A stretch of 64,000 bases of DNA from Marinobacter sp. (GCA_018402255.1 JAGYIS010000009.1:310001-374000), one strand, 5' to 3'. Positions 49,249 through 62,292 are shown, numbered from the stretch's first letter. The notes: a model not told the origin generated them from the sequence alone. Numbers and translations are program-made.

Positions 49249-51116
49249 GGGTCTTGCGGCGTCTGAAGCGTTGCACTTTCGGTCAGTGCAAAACGCTCCT
49301 CAATGGTCAGAAATGGATCGCCTTCGACTTCCTGCAGACTACCAAACAGACGGTCCGGATCGAATGACCAGGTACTGCACCGAGTCATCAGTTCTGTGCA
49401 GGCGAGCAGGGTGCCGGTTTCCCGCAGGAAGTACTTCATCCCGGTGTAGGTGTCGGCAAGCATGATGTCTCGTGATTTTGCGATATCGGTAGTCAGCAGG
49501 CTGCGGCCAATCATGCGGCCGGCCTTGTCACCATGACCGGTCACATCGAGGATGGTGATGGGTATGTCCAGTTGCGTGACTATCCGGTTGTCAGGTGCAA
49601 GTTGGTCCAGATACGCTTTACTGGGCGGGCGAATGGCGAGCACACCTAGATTGCTGTTGAGTGGCAAGGATTCGTGGTCGTCCCGGATAAATCCGCCGGA
49701 CTCATCGGAGCTGACAATAACCAGTGTGTTGTCGAGCACCCCTTCTTGCTCAAGGTCGACCAACAGACGCTCCAGAGATTGAGCCATCACTCTCATGGCA
49801 TTGCGACGCGGGGTTTGAGCTTGAGGAAGTGCCAAACTCGCGTCTTCTGATGCCAATTGCTGGGCAGCGAGTTCTTGCTCTGCCTGCTCGCCGATTTTGA
49901 ATGGGTGATGTGTGCCCACATTCAACGTTGTCACAAACCACGGCGCCTCCTCCTCATTCAGCTGGCGCAGGCGCTGTGTAATGTTGCTGAAAAACTCGGG
50001 GTCTGGCGGCCCCCATCCATCGGATTCCTTGCCCTCGATAAATATTTTCGCGCCGGTAACGTCGTCATAGCCGGCCTGTGACATAAACGCATCTTTGTTC
50101 ATGTATTCGATCGGGGCCGCCTGCCAGTATGCGGTGTGGTAGCCCTGATCCCGGAGTTTTTCGGGCAGGCAGTCGGGCGTGACTGAGCTGCTTGCAACCG
50201 ACTGCAGTTTTTCGGACGGTCTGCGCAGATCCGGGTAGCGACCGCACACCAGAGTGTAGGTTCCGCGATCAGTTTGTCGCTCCATGCTGAGCATGTTTTT
50301 GTAGATACGGAATCCGAACTCATCAAAGGTCGCCTCCAGGGTTTCCAGAGACACTGCCGGAGCAAGGTTATGGTAATTGCTGACGGAGGGCAGATAACCC
50401 CCAGATAGTCCCTCGATCAGAATCAGCAGCACGTTGGGCCGGGATGACGGAGTCTGATTGCTGACTTCCTGGTGAAAGAAGTTCGTCCGGTTTTTGAGTG
50501 GCTCACTGATTTCGGCGGTTTCATCGCCAATGGCGGTGCCTACCGGATTCAGGATGGCGCCCGGTATCTGTGCCAGGGTGCTGGCCACGACGTTGTTTGC
50601 GGGCGTGGTCAGGCTGGGAAACGATAACGAATAGGTGATGGTCACCAACACCGTTCCGGCAAGCAGCAGCGCCGGTCGACGCTTCGACACCGGTACCCAC
50701 CGACGGTGCAGTCGATGCAACAGCCACGCGAGAGCGAGGTAGCCGGGCAGGGTCAACAAATGCATGTTCAGCAGGCTACCGGTAATAAATGTGGTGTCCA
50801 TGCCTTTGCTGGCAAAGGCAAGCTTGAACAGCGTGCCATGGGTGCCAAGGTGCATGCCGGCAACGTAAAGTGCGAAGCCAAGCACTGTGATCAGTGCACC
50901 CCGCATAATTCCGCCAGACAGCTGAAGCAGAACCGCCAGTATGAATGCGCCGGCGATGTCGCCGCCGAGACTGCCCGGCAGGCTGGGGACCACGCCGCTC
51001 TGGGCGATCAGCAATCCCCGGACGATTAACAGCCAGACCAGCGCGAGAAAAAACGTCTGTGTGATACCGGCGAGAGAAAAAGCCCGGTTCCTTTCCATTG
51101 GTGTACCTGTATGCAT
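49245..51116 (-). CDS. LTA synthase-like membrane sulfatase/phosphoglycerol transferase family protein
   Basis: Five or so N-terminal TMs; NVLLILIEGLSGGYLPS...MERQTDRGTYTLVCGRYPDLR...NTLVIVSSDESGG; 4-nt overlap with the GDPD gene. Confidence 0.83.
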   Translation of the reverse strand: MHTGTPMERNRAFSLAGITQTFFLALVWLLIVRGLLIAQSGVVPSLPGSLGGDIAGAFILAVLLQLSGGIMRGALITVLGFALYVAGMHLGTHGTLFKLAFASKGMDTTFITGSLLNMHLLTLPGYLALAWLLHRLHRRWVPVSKRRPALLLAGTVLVTITYSLSFPSLTTPANNVVASTLAQIPGAILNPVGTAIGDETAEISEPLKNRTNFFHQEVSNQTPSSRPNVLLILIEGLSGGYLPSVSNYHNLAPAVSLETLEATFDEFGFRIYKNMLSMERQTDRGTYTLVCGRYPDLRRPSEKLQSVASSSVTPDCLPEKLRDQGYHTAYWQAAPIEYMNKDAFMSQAGYDDVTGAKIFIEGKESDGWGPPDPEFFSNITQRLRQLNEEEAPWFVTTLNVGTHHPFKIGEQAEQELAAQQLASEDASLALPQAQTPRRNAMRVMAQSLERLLVDLEQEGVLDNTLVIVSSDESGGFIRDDHESLPLNSNLGVLAIRPPSKAYLDQLAPDNRIVTQLDIPITILDVTGHGDKAGRMIGRSLLTTDIAKSRDIMLADTYTGMKYFLRETGTLLACTELMTRCSTWSFDPDRLFGSLQEVEGDPFLTIEERFALTESATLQTPQDP

Positions 51117-51248
51117 TGGTTAACTTATAGAGTATGAGGCAAAGTCGGGTAGCTTCAACCGCTGGTATCCGAATGAATATCCGACTAGATTGTCTCGAGG
51201 TTTAAGGAAATGCCCGGAATTTCATGGGGTTTGCAATGAGGAAACGGA

Positions 51249-53582
51249 ATGGAACGCAGTCTGTTAACGAAAAAACCTGTCCGGATCGTAATCGCCGGTG
51301 CGGTGGCTGTGCTGTGCGGCGCCTTCCTGGGCAGTCTGGTTCAGACTCAATTTAATCTGGCGGCGCTTTCTGGGCTGGGGGCATCGTTCAGTCTGGGCGA
51401 TCGGTTGTCGGCTATGGCAATGGATCTGCTGAGCTTTGCTCCGGTTTATGCCGGCTTGCTGACTGCTGCGCTGGTTCCTGGTTTTCTGGTGACCGCAGGT
51501 TTGTTGCGCCTGTTGGGGTTGCCTTGTCGTGAGTGTTGGTTCGCGTTCGGTTCCGCCATGGCCTTGTGGGCGACGCTGACCCTGGTCGACAGCCTGGCGC
51601 CAATGCCTACGTTGATTGCGGCAACACGTTCGGCGCCTGGCTTATGGGCCATGCTGGCGACAGCGGCGGTTGCGGGCTGGGTGTTCGCCCAGATCACCAA
51701 ACTAAGGTTCACGGGCGGCAGCGGTCGGATGTCGTTGGCCATTATGGTGTTAACGGGCGTTGCGGCCAGTCCGGAACCGGCCCTGGCGGAAGTACCTGGT
51801 CAGGCGGATTACGAAGTCGAGGTGGTAGCGCAGGGCCTCGATCACCCGTGGTCGATTGCTTTTTTGTCGGGTGGCGCGGCCCTGGTGACAGAGCGCGGTG
51901 GCGTGCTCAAGCATCTGTCACCGGATGGTGAGCAAACAGTGATCAGCGGGGTGCCGGCAGTGTTTGCCTCTGGCCAGGCGGGTCTGTTTGATGTGCTGGT
52001 GAGGCCGGTTGGCGATGACCCGGTTCGAGTCTTCCTGAGCTATGCCTGTGGTCAAAGTAGCGCCAATCATTTGTGTGTCGCCAGTGGTGATCTGACCGGA
52101 ACTGAGTTGACCGATGTGCGCGAGATCTTTCGGGCCAAACCCGCGAAATATGGCAATGCCCATTATGGCGGTCGAATGGCCTGGCTGGGCGATGGCAGCT
52201 TGTTGGTTACGCTGGGCGATGGCTTTGACTTCCGGGAGGAGGCGCAACGATTATCCAGCCACATCGGCACCATCGTGCGGTTGAACCCGGACGGCTCCGT
52301 GCCCAAGGATAATCCGTTTGTAAACCATGACGGAGCGCAGCCCGAAATATTCAGTCTTGGCCACCGCAACGTGCAAGGGGTTATCTACGATGGTCGGCAA
52401 GACCGCATCATCGCCCATGAACATGGCCCCCGCGGGGGTGACGAGATCAATCTGATTCGCGGTGGTGGTAATTATGGTTGGCCCCTGGCCTCGGATGGCG
52501 TGGACTACACCGGTGCCCTGGTCACGCCGTTCCGGCGTTATGAAGGAACCATCGCACCTTTGTGGTTCTGGACGCCGTCCATTGCGCCTTCGGGGATGGC
52601 CCTTTACCACGGCCACCAGTTTCCGCAGTGGCGTGGCAACTTGTTTGTGGGCGCGCTTGCGAACAAGAGCGTACACCGGATGGTTCTGGTGGACGGCAAG
52701 GTGGTTGCCACCGAACGGCTTTTTGACGAACTGGATGAGCGCATTCGCGATGTGCGGGAGGGCCCGGACGGCGCGCTCTATCTCCTGACGGACTCGCCGG
52801 AAGGCCGGCTGCTGCGGGTGGTGCCCCGTGAGCCTCCGCAGGTTGAGATCATGGCGCTGGAGCCCGAGGCCCTGGCCTGGGTGGGTGATCAGATTTTCCG
52901 AAATGAATGTGCGGCTCGGCATCAATGCCTGGTGCACTGGAACGAGGGCGAAGCGTTTCCCTCGTTAGGTATTGGTCACTTCATCTGGTATCCCGAGGGC
53001 CAAACCGGTCGATTTACCGAGAGTTTCCCGGCTCTGCTGGCATTCATGGTTGACCAGGGCGTTGAGTTGCCGGCCTGGTTAGACACTGCCCGTCACGAGG
53101 GTGCGCCCTGGCCGGACCGGGCTGCTTTTCTGCAGCAGGCCTCCGCATCTTCTCAGGTAGAAGCGTTGCGGGACCTGCTGTATTCCACTCGGGGGCTTCA
53201 GGTGCGCTTTATCCGGGAGCGAGCGGATCAATCCCTGGCGGCGGTGGTGGCGGCTGTGCCAGGGGCCAGCCAGGCGATCGTCAGGGAGCGCTTATGGCAG
53301 TTGGGGCAAACACCGGGCGGCGTTTATGCCTTGATGGATTATGTGAATTTCAAAGGCGAAGGGCTGGCGGACACCGAGCGGTACGAGGGCGAAGGCTGGG
53401 GTCTGCTCCAGGTGCTTGCGGGGATGGAGGAGGGCGACGCTTCGACCGTGCTGGATCGGTTTCGTGAATCGGCGGGCGAGGTGCTCTCCCGTCGTGCGCA
53501 GTTGGCTGAAAATCCGATCGAACGTGAGCGCTGGTTGCCTGGCTGGCTTCGACGTCTGGAAAGCTATCGGGAGCCGGAGTAA
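51249..53582 (+). CDS. Fusion: N-terminal membrane domain + PQQ-type sugar dehydrogenase beta-propeller + uncharacterized C-terminal domain
   Basis: Hydrophobic N-terminal ~185 aa; propeller (GLDHPWSIAFLSGGAALVTERGGVLKHLSPDGEQ...AHEHGPRGGDEINLIRGGGNYGWP); C-terminal ~240 aa (WVGDQIFRNECAARHQCLVHWNEGEAFPSLGIGHFIWYPEGQTGRFTESFPALLAF). Confidence 0.85.
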   Translation: MERSLLTKKPVRIVIAGAVAVLCGAFLGSLVQTQFNLAALSGLGASFSLGDRLSAMAMDLLSFAPVYAGLLTAALVPGFLVTAGLLRLLGLPCRECWFAFGSAMALWATLTLVDSLAPMPTLIAATRSAPGLWAMLATAAVAGWVFAQITKLRFTGGSGRMSLAIMVLTGVAASPEPALAEVPGQADYEVEVVAQGLDHPWSIAFLSGGAALVTERGGVLKHLSPDGEQTVISGVPAVFASGQAGLFDVLVRPVGDDPVRVFLSYACGQSSANHLCVASGDLTGTELTDVREIFRAKPAKYGNAHYGGRMAWLGDGSLLVTLGDGFDFREEAQRLSSHIGTIVRLNPDGSVPKDNPFVNHDGAQPEIFSLGHRNVQGVIYDGRQDRIIAHEHGPRGGDEINLIRGGGNYGWPLASDGVDYTGALVTPFRRYEGTIAPLWFWTPSIAPSGMALYHGHQFPQWRGNLFVGALANKSVHRMVLVDGKVVATERLFDELDERIRDVREGPDGALYLLTDSPEGRLLRVVPREPPQVEIMALEPEALAWVGDQIFRNECAARHQCLVHWNEGEAFPSLGIGHFIWYPEGQTGRFTESFPALLAFMVDQGVELPAWLDTARHEGAPWPDRAAFLQQASASSQVEALRDLLYSTRGLQVRFIRERADQSLAAVVAAVPGASQAIVRERLWQLGQTPGGVYALMDYVNFKGEGLADTERYEGEGWGLLQVLAGMEEGDASTVLDRFRESAGEVLSRRAQLAENPIERERWLPGWLRRLESYREPE

Positions 53583-53616
53583 GTCTGGCAGGGCAGGCGA
53601 GACAGCCGCTGGAGCG

Positions 53617-54348
53617 TTAAGGCTCCAGGGGCTGCTGCTTTAACTCTAACTCTTTGCCAGCTTGTGCCACCAGCCACCAGACGTGGCTGTGCCAGTCGCC
53701 GAGCACGATCCGGCGTGCCGGCTTGCCGTTGGCCTCAAGCTCATGAATGGCAGGTCGATGGGTGTGGCCGTGGATCATCAACTGAACATCGTGGGCTTCC
53801 AGTTCCTTGACCACTTCCTCCGGGGTGACATCCATGATCGCCTCGGCCTTGCCCTGATTTTTCGCCATCGAGACTTCCCGTAACTGGCGAGCCATTTGCT
53901 GGCGGTCTTTCAGAGGGCGGGCCAGCATCATCTGTTGCATCTGCGGATTGCGCATGGCGTTGCGGAATCTCTGGTATTCGACATCGGCCGTGCACAGACT
54001 GTCGCCGTGAAGTAACAGGGCTGGTGTGCCGTGCAGATCGATCACCGTGGGGTCGTTGAGCAGGGTGGCGCCAGCACGCTGGCAGAAGTCGTCACCGATC
54101 AGAAAGTCCCGGTTGCCGTGCATCAGAAAGATGTCGGTGCCAGTGTTGCTGAGCCCTTTCAGGGCGCTGGCCACCTGCTCCTGAAGCGGGGTGCGTTCGT
54201 CGTCGCCAATCCACGCTTCAAAAAAATCCCCCAGGATGAACAGGCGTTCTGCTCCGGGCGCTTTTTCGTTCAGGAACGCCAGAAACGCGCCCGTGATGTC
54301 TGGGCGCGATTCCTCAAGATGAAGGTCTGAGATAAACAGCGTGGTCAC
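53617..54348 (-). CDS. lpxH: UDP-2,3-diacylglucosamine diphosphatase
   Basis: [54 protein letters not shown]...[13 protein letters not shown]. Confidence 0.95.
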   Translation of the reverse strand: MTTLFISDLHLEESRPDITGAFLAFLNEKAPGAERLFILGDFFEAWIGDDERTPLQEQVASALKGLSNTGTDIFLMHGNRDFLIGDDFCQRAGATLLNDPTVIDLHGTPALLLHGDSLCTADVEYQRFRNAMRNPQMQQMMLARPLKDRQQMARQLREVSMAKNQGKAEAIMDVTPEEVVKELEAHDVQLMIHGHTHRPAIHELEANGKPARRIVLGDWHSHVWWLVAQAGKELELKQQPLEP

Positions 54349-54845
54349 GCGTCCTCCAGAACCTCGGCTTTCTCGATAACAACGTCCTCAGCAGGGACGT
54401 CCTGATGGCCTGCCCGCATGGTAGTGCGCACGCCCCGGATTTTGTTAACCGTGTCCATGCCTTCGGCAATTTTACCAAACACGCAGTAACCCCAGCCTTC
54501 GGCGTTCTTTGCGGTGTGATCCAGAAAGCCGTTGTTTTCAACGTTGATGAAGAACTGAGCGGTCGCCGAATGCGGATCCATGGTGCGGGCCATGGCGACG
54601 GTGCCAACCATATTGCTCAGCCCGTTGTCGGCTTCGTTCTGAATCGGATCGCGGGTTTTGCGAGGGGTCATGCCCGGCTCGAAACCACCGCCCTGAACCA
54701 TGAAGTTGCTGATCACGCGGTGAAAAATCAGACCGTCATAGAAACCATCGCGAACGTACTGTTCGAAGTTCTTTGCGGTTTCTGGTGCTTTCTCGTAGTC
54801 CAGTTCCAGTTTGATATCACCGTGGTTGGTTTGCAGCAGAATCAT
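54345..54845 (-). CDS. ppiB: Cyclophilin-type peptidyl-prolyl cis-trans isomerase
   Basis: [59 protein letters not shown]. Confidence 0.95.
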   Translation of the reverse strand: MILLQTNHGDIKLELDYEKAPETAKNFEQYVRDGFYDGLIFHRVISNFMVQGGGFEPGMTPRKTRDPIQNEADNGLSNMVGTVAMARTMDPHSATAQFFINVENNGFLDHTAKNAEGWGYCVFGKIAEGMDTVNKIRGVRTTMRAGHQDVPAEDVVIEKAEVLEDA

Positions 54846-55004
54846 CAGGGCTTCCTGTAATGAAGGTTAGGTAGGTTTAAAGATTGTATTGTACGCAAGA
54901 GTTTCGTCCTGTGCATGAGTCCGGCAAGGATTTGTGAGTATAATAGGCGGTTTAAGGGAGCGCAGCTGTGCTTCCAGGTCCCATTCCCTGTTAACAGAGA
55001 TTGT

Positions 55005-56683
55005 ATGAGCGCCGAGTCGAAGAAAGCCCATAATTTTATTCAGAGCCTGATCGAGGACGCCATCACCAAAGGTGAGCATTCTGGCAAGGTTGTTACCCGT
55101 TTTCCGCCAGAGCCTAATGGCTACCTCCACGTCGGGCATGCCAAGTCTATCTGCCTGAACTTTGGCATCGCCGAGACCTTCGGTGGTGAGTGCAATCTTC
55201 GTTTTGACGACACCAACCCGGAAAAAGAGAGCCAGGAATACATCGACGCGATCAAACAGGATGTCGAGTGGCTGGGCTATAAGTGGGCCGATGAGGTGCT
55301 GTACGCCTCGGACTATTTTGATCAGATTTATGCCTTTGCCGAGGAGTTGATCGAGAATGGCAAGGCTTATGTGTGCGCTCTGAACGCCGAGCAGATGGCG
55401 GAGTACCGTGGCTCGCTGAAAGAGCCGGGCAAAAACAGCCCGTATCGTGATCGTCCGGTGGACGAAAGCCTGCGCCTGTTCCGGGACATGCGCGCGGGCA
55501 AGTACCAGAATGGTGAGCTGGTGCTGAGGGCAAAGATTGATATGGCCTCGCCGAACATCAATCTGCGCGACCCGATTCTGTACCGGATTCGCTATGCCGA
55601 CCACCACCAGACCGGTAACAAGTGGTGCATCTACCCGATGTACGACTTCACTCATCCGATTTCGGACGCGCTGGAAGGCATCACTCACTCTTTGTGCACA
55701 CTGGAATTTGAGGATCATCGGCCGTTGTACGATTGGGTGCTGGATAACATCACCATTCCGTGCCATCCGCGCCAGATCGAATTTGCCCGGCTTAACCTGA
55801 ATTACACCATCACCAGCAAGCGCAAGCTAAAGCGCCTGGTGGACGAGGCCGTGGTGGAAAGCTGGAACGATCCGCGCATGCCGACCATCTCCGGCATGCG
55901 CCGCCGTGGCTATACCCCGGAATCCATTCGCAGCTTCTGCGACATGATCGGGGTTAACAAGGCGGGCGGTACCGTCGATGTTGGCATGCTTGAGTATGCG
56001 ATTCGGGAAGACCTGAATGCCCGCGCGCCCAGAGCCATGTGTGTGATGCGCCCACTCAAAGTGACTCTGACCAACTACCCGGCTGATCAGACAGAAACTC
56101 TGACGCTGCCGGTGCATCCGCAAAATCCGGACATGGGTGAGCGGGCAGTGCCCTGGAGCCAGGTTCTTTATATCGATCGCGAAGATTTCGAAATGGAGCC
56201 GCCACGGAAATGGAAGCGGCTGGCCCCGGATCAGGCGGTGCGCCTGCGCGGCGGTTACGTGATGACCTGCAGGGAAGTGATTCGCGACGCCAGCGGCGAG
56301 ATTGTCGAGCTTAAATGCGAATACGATCCTGCCACGTTGGGTGTTAACCCGGAGGGCTACAAGCCCAATGGCGTTATTCACTGGGTATCCGCCGCTGACA
56401 GCGTTGAAACCGACATCAATCTGTACGATCGGCTGTTCAACCACGAATCGCCAGACAGCGATAAAGAGGGTGATCTGATGGATCACCTGAACCCGGAATC
56501 CCTGGTCGTCCTCAAAGGTGCCCGGGTTGAGAAAAGTCTGGCGCATCCCCGCACCGATCTGCCTTACCAGTTTGAGCGTGAAGGCTATTTCTTCTGTGAT
56601 CAGGAGTTGACGGCCAGTGCCGGCAAGCCCGTGTTCAACCGCACCGTCACCCTGAGAGATTCCTGGGCCAAGGGAGGCAAATA

Positions 56684-56684
<1 letters not shown>
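55005..56684 (+). CDS. glnS: Glutaminyl-tRNA synthetase
   Basis: [69 protein letters not shown] at 55005. Confidence 0.97.
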
Positions 56685-58069
<1,385 letters not shown>

Positions 58070-58220
58070 GCCAGGAAATTCGCAGAAAGTCGCATTGTGC
58101 TGTCCGGGAATGACCTTGTAGGGATTCTCACGTATAATGCGGCGCTCAAATTAAAGTGCCCCTGCGCTGAAAGGTGCGAAAAGGGGAGTCGGGAAACGTA
58201 ACCCATTGAGGCAGACAACG

Positions 58221-60392
58221 ATGACAGAACGCGTACAAATTGGCGGCATTCAGGTCGCGAAGAATCTGTATGATTTCGTAACCAACGAAGCGATCCCGGG
58301 CACCGGTATCGACGCAGATAAATTCTGGGCCGAGTTTGACAAGATTGTAAACGAGCTGGCTCCGCGCAATCGCGAGCTGCTTGCCAAGCGCGACGCCATT
58401 CAGGAAAAGCTGGACACCTGGAATCGTGACCATAAAGGTCAGAAGCTGGACATGGCCGAGTACAAGGCGTTCCTGAAAGAGACTGGCTATCTGGTTGACG
58501 AGCCCGGCGAGTTCAAAATTTCCACCTCCAATGTCGATCCGGAAATCGCCACCATGGCTGGCCCGCAGCTGGTTGTGCCGGTGATGAACGCCCGGTTTGC
58601 CCTGAACGCAGCAAATGCCCGCTGGGGCAGCCTGTACGACGCACTCTACGGTACAGACGCATTGTCTGAAGAGAACGGTGCCGAGAAGGGTCGTGGCTAC
58701 AATCCAGTCCGTGGCGCCAAGGTTATTGAGTGGGCCCGAAATCTGCTGGACAGCTCCGCGCCTCTGGCTGCTGGCAGCCACAAAGACGCCGCCAAGTATT
58801 ACGTTGACGGTGGCAAGCTGGCGGTCAAGTTGCAGAATGGCGATGTGACCGGCCTGAAAGACGAGTCGGGTTTTGTCGGTTTTGTCGGTGCAGCCAGCGA
58901 GCCCACCGGTTTGTTGCTGGTCAAGAACGGCATGCACTTTGAAATCCAGATCGATGCCAGCCATCCGATCGGCAAAGACGACGGCGCGCACGTGAAAGAC
59001 GTTTTGATGGAGTCGGCTCTGACCACCATCATGGACTGCGAAGATTCCGTCGCCGCCGTTGATGCAGAAGACAAGGTGCTGGCCTATAAGAACTGGCTGG
59101 GCCTGATGAAGAGCGATCTGGAAGAGTCGTTCGAGAAGGGTGGCAAGCAGATGACTCGCCGGATGAACCCTGACCGTGCCTACACCGCGGCAGACGGTGG
59201 CGAGCTGACCCTGAAGGGCCGCAGCCTGATGTTTGTGCGTAACGTGGGCCACCTGATGACCAACCCGGCTGTTCTGCTGCAAGATGGTAGCGAGATTCCG
59301 GAAGGTCTGATGGATGGTCTGGTAACCTCGCTGATCGCCATTCACGATCTGAAAGGCGGTGGTCAGTTGCAGAACAGCACCAAAGGTTCTGTCTACATTG
59401 TTAAGCCAAAGATGCACGGTCCGGAAGAAGTGGCGTTTACAAACGACTTCTTCGGCCGCGTTGAAGATGCTCTTGGCCTGCCGCGCTTTACCCTGAAAGT
59501 CGGCATTATGGATGAAGAGCGTCGTACCACGGTTAACCTGAAGGCCTGTATCCACGCAGCTAAAGAGCGTGCGGTCTTTATCAATACCGGCTTCCTGGAC
59601 CGTACCGGGGACGAAATGCACACCTCCATGGAGCTGGGCCCGTTCATCCGCAAAGGTCAGATGAAGCAGGCAGCCTGGATCAACTCCTACGAGCAGTGGA
59701 ACGTCGATATCGGACTGGAAACCGGCTTTTCCGGTGTTGCCCAGATCGGTAAAGGCATGTGGGCCATGCCGGATCTGATGGCCGGTATGCTTGAAGCCAA
59801 GATTGGTCATCCGAAATCCGGCGCCAACACCGCCTGGGTTCCGTCGCCAACCGCAGCTACCTTGCACGCCACCCACTATCATCAGGTGAACGTGTTTGAC
59901 GTCCAGAAAGAGCTGGCTAACCGTCAGCGCGCGGCTCTGGACGACATCCTGACTGTGCCGGTGATGGACGATCCGTCGTCACTGACCGCTGAAGACATCC
60001 AGCAAGAACTGGACAACAACGCCCAGGGTATCCTTGGCTACGTTGTGCGCTGGATTGATCAGGGCGTGGGTTGTTCCAAGGTTCCGGACATCAACGACGT
60101 TGGCCTGATGGAAGACCGCGCAACCCTGCGTATCTCGTCCCAGCTGCTGACCAACTGGCTGTATCACGGCATTTGCACCGAAGCGCAGATCATGGAAACC
60201 ATGAAGCGCATGGCGGCCGTTGTTGATCGCCAGAACGCCAGCGATCCGGCTTACCGCCCGATGGCTCCAGGCTTCGACGGCATCGCCTTCCAGGCGGCGC
60301 TGGACCTGGTTCTGAAAGGTCGTGAGCAGCCAAACGGCTACACCGAGCCGCTTCTGCACGCTTACCGCCTGAAGGCAAAAGCGAGCCAGTAA
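58221..60392 (+). CDS. glcB: Malate synthase G
   Basis: [67 protein letters not shown]. Confidence 0.96.
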   Translation: MTERVQIGGIQVAKNLYDFVTNEAIPGTGIDADKFWAEFDKIVNELAPRNRELLAKRDAIQEKLDTWNRDHKGQKLDMAEYKAFLKETGYLVDEPGEFKISTSNVDPEIATMAGPQLVVPVMNARFALNAANARWGSLYDALYGTDALSEENGAEKGRGYNPVRGAKVIEWARNLLDSSAPLAAGSHKDAAKYYVDGGKLAVKLQNGDVTGLKDESGFVGFVGAASEPTGLLLVKNGMHFEIQIDASHPIGKDDGAHVKDVLMESALTTIMDCEDSVAAVDAEDKVLAYKNWLGLMKSDLEESFEKGGKQMTRRMNPDRAYTAADGGELTLKGRSLMFVRNVGHLMTNPAVLLQDGSEIPEGLMDGLVTSLIAIHDLKGGGQLQNSTKGSVYIVKPKMHGPEEVAFTNDFFGRVEDALGLPRFTLKVGIMDEERRTTVNLKACIHAAKERAVFINTGFLDRTGDEMHTSMELGPFIRKGQMKQAAWINSYEQWNVDIGLETGFSGVAQIGKGMWAMPDLMAGMLEAKIGHPKSGANTAWVPSPTAATLHATHYHQVNVFDVQKELANRQRAALDDILTVPVMDDPSSLTAEDIQQELDNNAQGILGYVVRWIDQGVGCSKVPDINDVGLMEDRATLRISSQLLTNWLYHGICTEAQIMETMKRMAAVVDRQNASDPAYRPMAPGFDGIAFQAALDLVLKGREQPNGYTEPLLHAYRLKAKASQ

Positions 60393-60404
60393 GAAACTCT
60401 GCCA

Positions 60405-60436
60405 ATAAAAAACCCCGCTCCGGCGGGGTTTTTTTT
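60405..60436 (+). terminator. Rho-independent terminator after glcB
   Basis: aaaaaaccccgctccggcggggtttttttta. Confidence 0.9.
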
Positions 60437-60437
60437 A

Positions 60438-60465
60438 GGGTCTGACCCCGAACGGGGGCAGACCC
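60438..60465. repeat. REP-like palindrome, copy group D
   Basis: gggtctgaccccgaacgggggcagaccc, 13 bp from the folD stop. Confidence 0.8.
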
Positions 60466-60478
60466 GTTTGTTCACTTG

Positions 60479-61336
60479 TCAGACGCTGTGCAGCACATCC
60501 GCAGCGTAAAGGGTGTTCTCCAGCAGGGTGGCGATGGTCATGGGGCCTACGCCGCCAGGGACCGGGGTGATGTAGGCGGCGCGTTCGGCGGCGGCCTCGA
60601 AGTCCACATCGCCGCGCAGTTTGCCGTCGTCCATTCGGTTGATGCCCACATCAATCACGGTGGCGCCGGGTTTTACCCATTCGCCTTTGATGATGCCGGG
60701 TTTGCCAACGGCGGCAACCAGGATATCGGCTTCGCCCACAAACTTCTCGAGGTTGTCGGTAAAACGATGGCAGACAGTGATCGTGGCGCCTTTAAGCAGG
60801 AGCTCCATGCTCATGGGGCGGCCAACGATGTTGGAGGCGCCCACAATGACCGCGTGCTGGCCTTTATAGGGGGTGCCGATGGAGTCGAGCAGGGTAATCA
60901 CGCCAGCGGGCGTGCAGGGGCGCAGAGTGGGCTTGCGCTGCATCAGGCGGCCGATGTTGTAGGGGTGAAAGCCGTCAACGTCTTTGTCAGGCCGGATTTT
61001 TACCAGTATCGGATCTGCATCAAGGTGCGCTGGCAGGGGTAGCTGCACCAATATGCCGTCGATTGCGGGATTCTCGTTCAGTTCATCAATCAGCGTTTCC
61101 AGGGCTTGCTGAGATGTGTCTTCCGGCAGATCGTAAGACAGCGACAGGATGCCCGCCTCATCACAGGCTTTACGTTTATTGCCCACGTAGACGTGCGAAG
61201 CGGGGTCGTTGCCGACCAGAACAACCGCCAGGCCGGGTGCTCTCAGGCCCTTGTGTTTGCGGGTCTCAACGCCGGCAGCAACACGTTGCCGGACCTGGGC
61301 GGCGATTTCTTTTCCGTTAATCAGTTTGGCGCTCAT
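60479..61336 (-). CDS. folD: Methylenetetrahydrofolate dehydrogenase/cyclohydrolase
   Basis: [63 protein letters not shown]. Confidence 0.96.
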   Translation of the reverse strand: MSAKLINGKEIAAQVRQRVAAGVETRKHKGLRAPGLAVVLVGNDPASHVYVGNKRKACDEAGILSLSYDLPEDTSQQALETLIDELNENPAIDGILVQLPLPAHLDADPILVKIRPDKDVDGFHPYNIGRLMQRKPTLRPCTPAGVITLLDSIGTPYKGQHAVIVGASNIVGRPMSMELLLKGATITVCHRFTDNLEKFVGEADILVAAVGKPGIIKGEWVKPGATVIDVGINRMDDGKLRGDVDFEAAAERAAYITPVPGGVGPMTIATLLENTLYAADVLHSV

Positions 61337-61579
61337 GATTCCATCTTGTCGGTTGGGCATGAATAATGGGGAAGTGAAGGCCGGGCATTGTCTCATGCTT
61401 CGGCATGAACGCCAACGTGGCGTCCGGGTAGCTGGTGTCTTGATCAAGAGGGTTTTCGGGTAGGGCGCCGGCCACCAGAATCACTGTTTTATCGATCTTT
61501 TTAAAATCCGTGTTGACGGATGCCGAAGCCGCCGGTAATATGCGCGCCAACTTTGCTGAAGCACTTGTTGTTCAGTTTA

Positions 61580-61656
61580 CGGGGTATAGCGCAGTCTGGT
61601 AGCGCGCCTGCTTTGGGAGCAGGATGTCGGGAGTTCGAATCTCTCTACCCCGACCA
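61580..61656 (+). tRNA. tRNA-Pro (anticodon TGG)
   Basis: cggggtatagcgcagtctggtagcgcgcctgctttgggagcaggatgtcgggagttcgaatctctctaccccgacca. Confidence 0.96.
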
Positions 61657-61688
61657 TTTTCTGAATGTTCAGGTGGGCGAACGGTCAA

Positions 61689-61765
61689 GCGCCCGTAGCT
61701 CAGCTGGATAGAGCACCCGCCTTCTAAGCGGGTGGTCGCAGGTTCGAGTCCTGCCGGGCGCGCCA
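61689..61765 (+). tRNA. tRNA-Arg (anticodon TCT)
   Basis: gcgcccgtagctcagctggatagagcacccgccttctaagcgggtggtcgcaggttcgagtcctgccgggcgcgcca. Confidence 0.96.
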
Positions 61766-61855
61766 TTAAGTCGTCGGTCTGGTCAGGACCGAAATCGCCA
61801 AACCAGCAAAGTTGTATTGAGCAGATTAGGTGCTGAAAGGCACATCTCTGATGTG

Positions 61856-61931
61856 GTGGACGTAGCTCAGTTGGTAGAGCTCAGGATTGTGACTCCTGCG
61901 GTCGAGGGTTCGATCCCCTTCGTCCACCCCA
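61856..61931 (+). tRNA. tRNA-His (anticodon GTG)
   Basis: gtggacgtagctcagttggtagagctcaggattgtgactcctgcggtcgagggttcgatccccttcgtccacccca; encoded G-1 at 61855. Confidence 0.96.
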
Positions 61932-61988
61932 CTTTTCCCCTGTTATGATCTCCGCATGTTCTGAAGGTATAAGAACAGCGCCGGATAC

Positions 61989-62073
61989 GCGAGAGTGGCG
62001 GAATTGGTAGACGCACTGGATTTAGGTTCCAGCGGGGAAACCTGTGAGAGTTCGAGTCTCTCCTCTCGCACCA
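61989..62073 (+). tRNA. tRNA-Leu (anticodon TAG)
   Basis: gcgagagtggcggaattggtagacgcactggatttaggttccagcggggaaacctgtgagagttcgagtctctcctctcgcacca. Confidence 0.96.
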
Positions 62074-62292
62074 CCCTTTCTTTTTTTCGTTTTGCCCCCA
62101 TTGTTTTTTGCAACTCCGGTTGTGGTCCTGGTCTCAAACCATTGCTGCGATTCACCGGGTGATTCTCTCGGCGGGGTAAACCGTGATAAACTACCGGCTT
62201 TTAATTTTGCGTCCCTTTGGGGTAAATCGCTCCGTCCGGGATTTGTTTTTAATTTTCATTCACATACAGAATCTGTAATTTGAGGAATCTCC

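Noticed and set aside
58146-59882. 578-aa minus-strand ORF opposite glcB
   Set aside because: Antisense shadow of malate synthase G.
61580-62073. tRNA Pro-Arg-His-Leu cluster as a genomic-island integration site
   Set aside because: No integrase or direct repeat of a tRNA 3' end was seen; tRNA clusters of this composition are ordinary in gammaproteobacteria.
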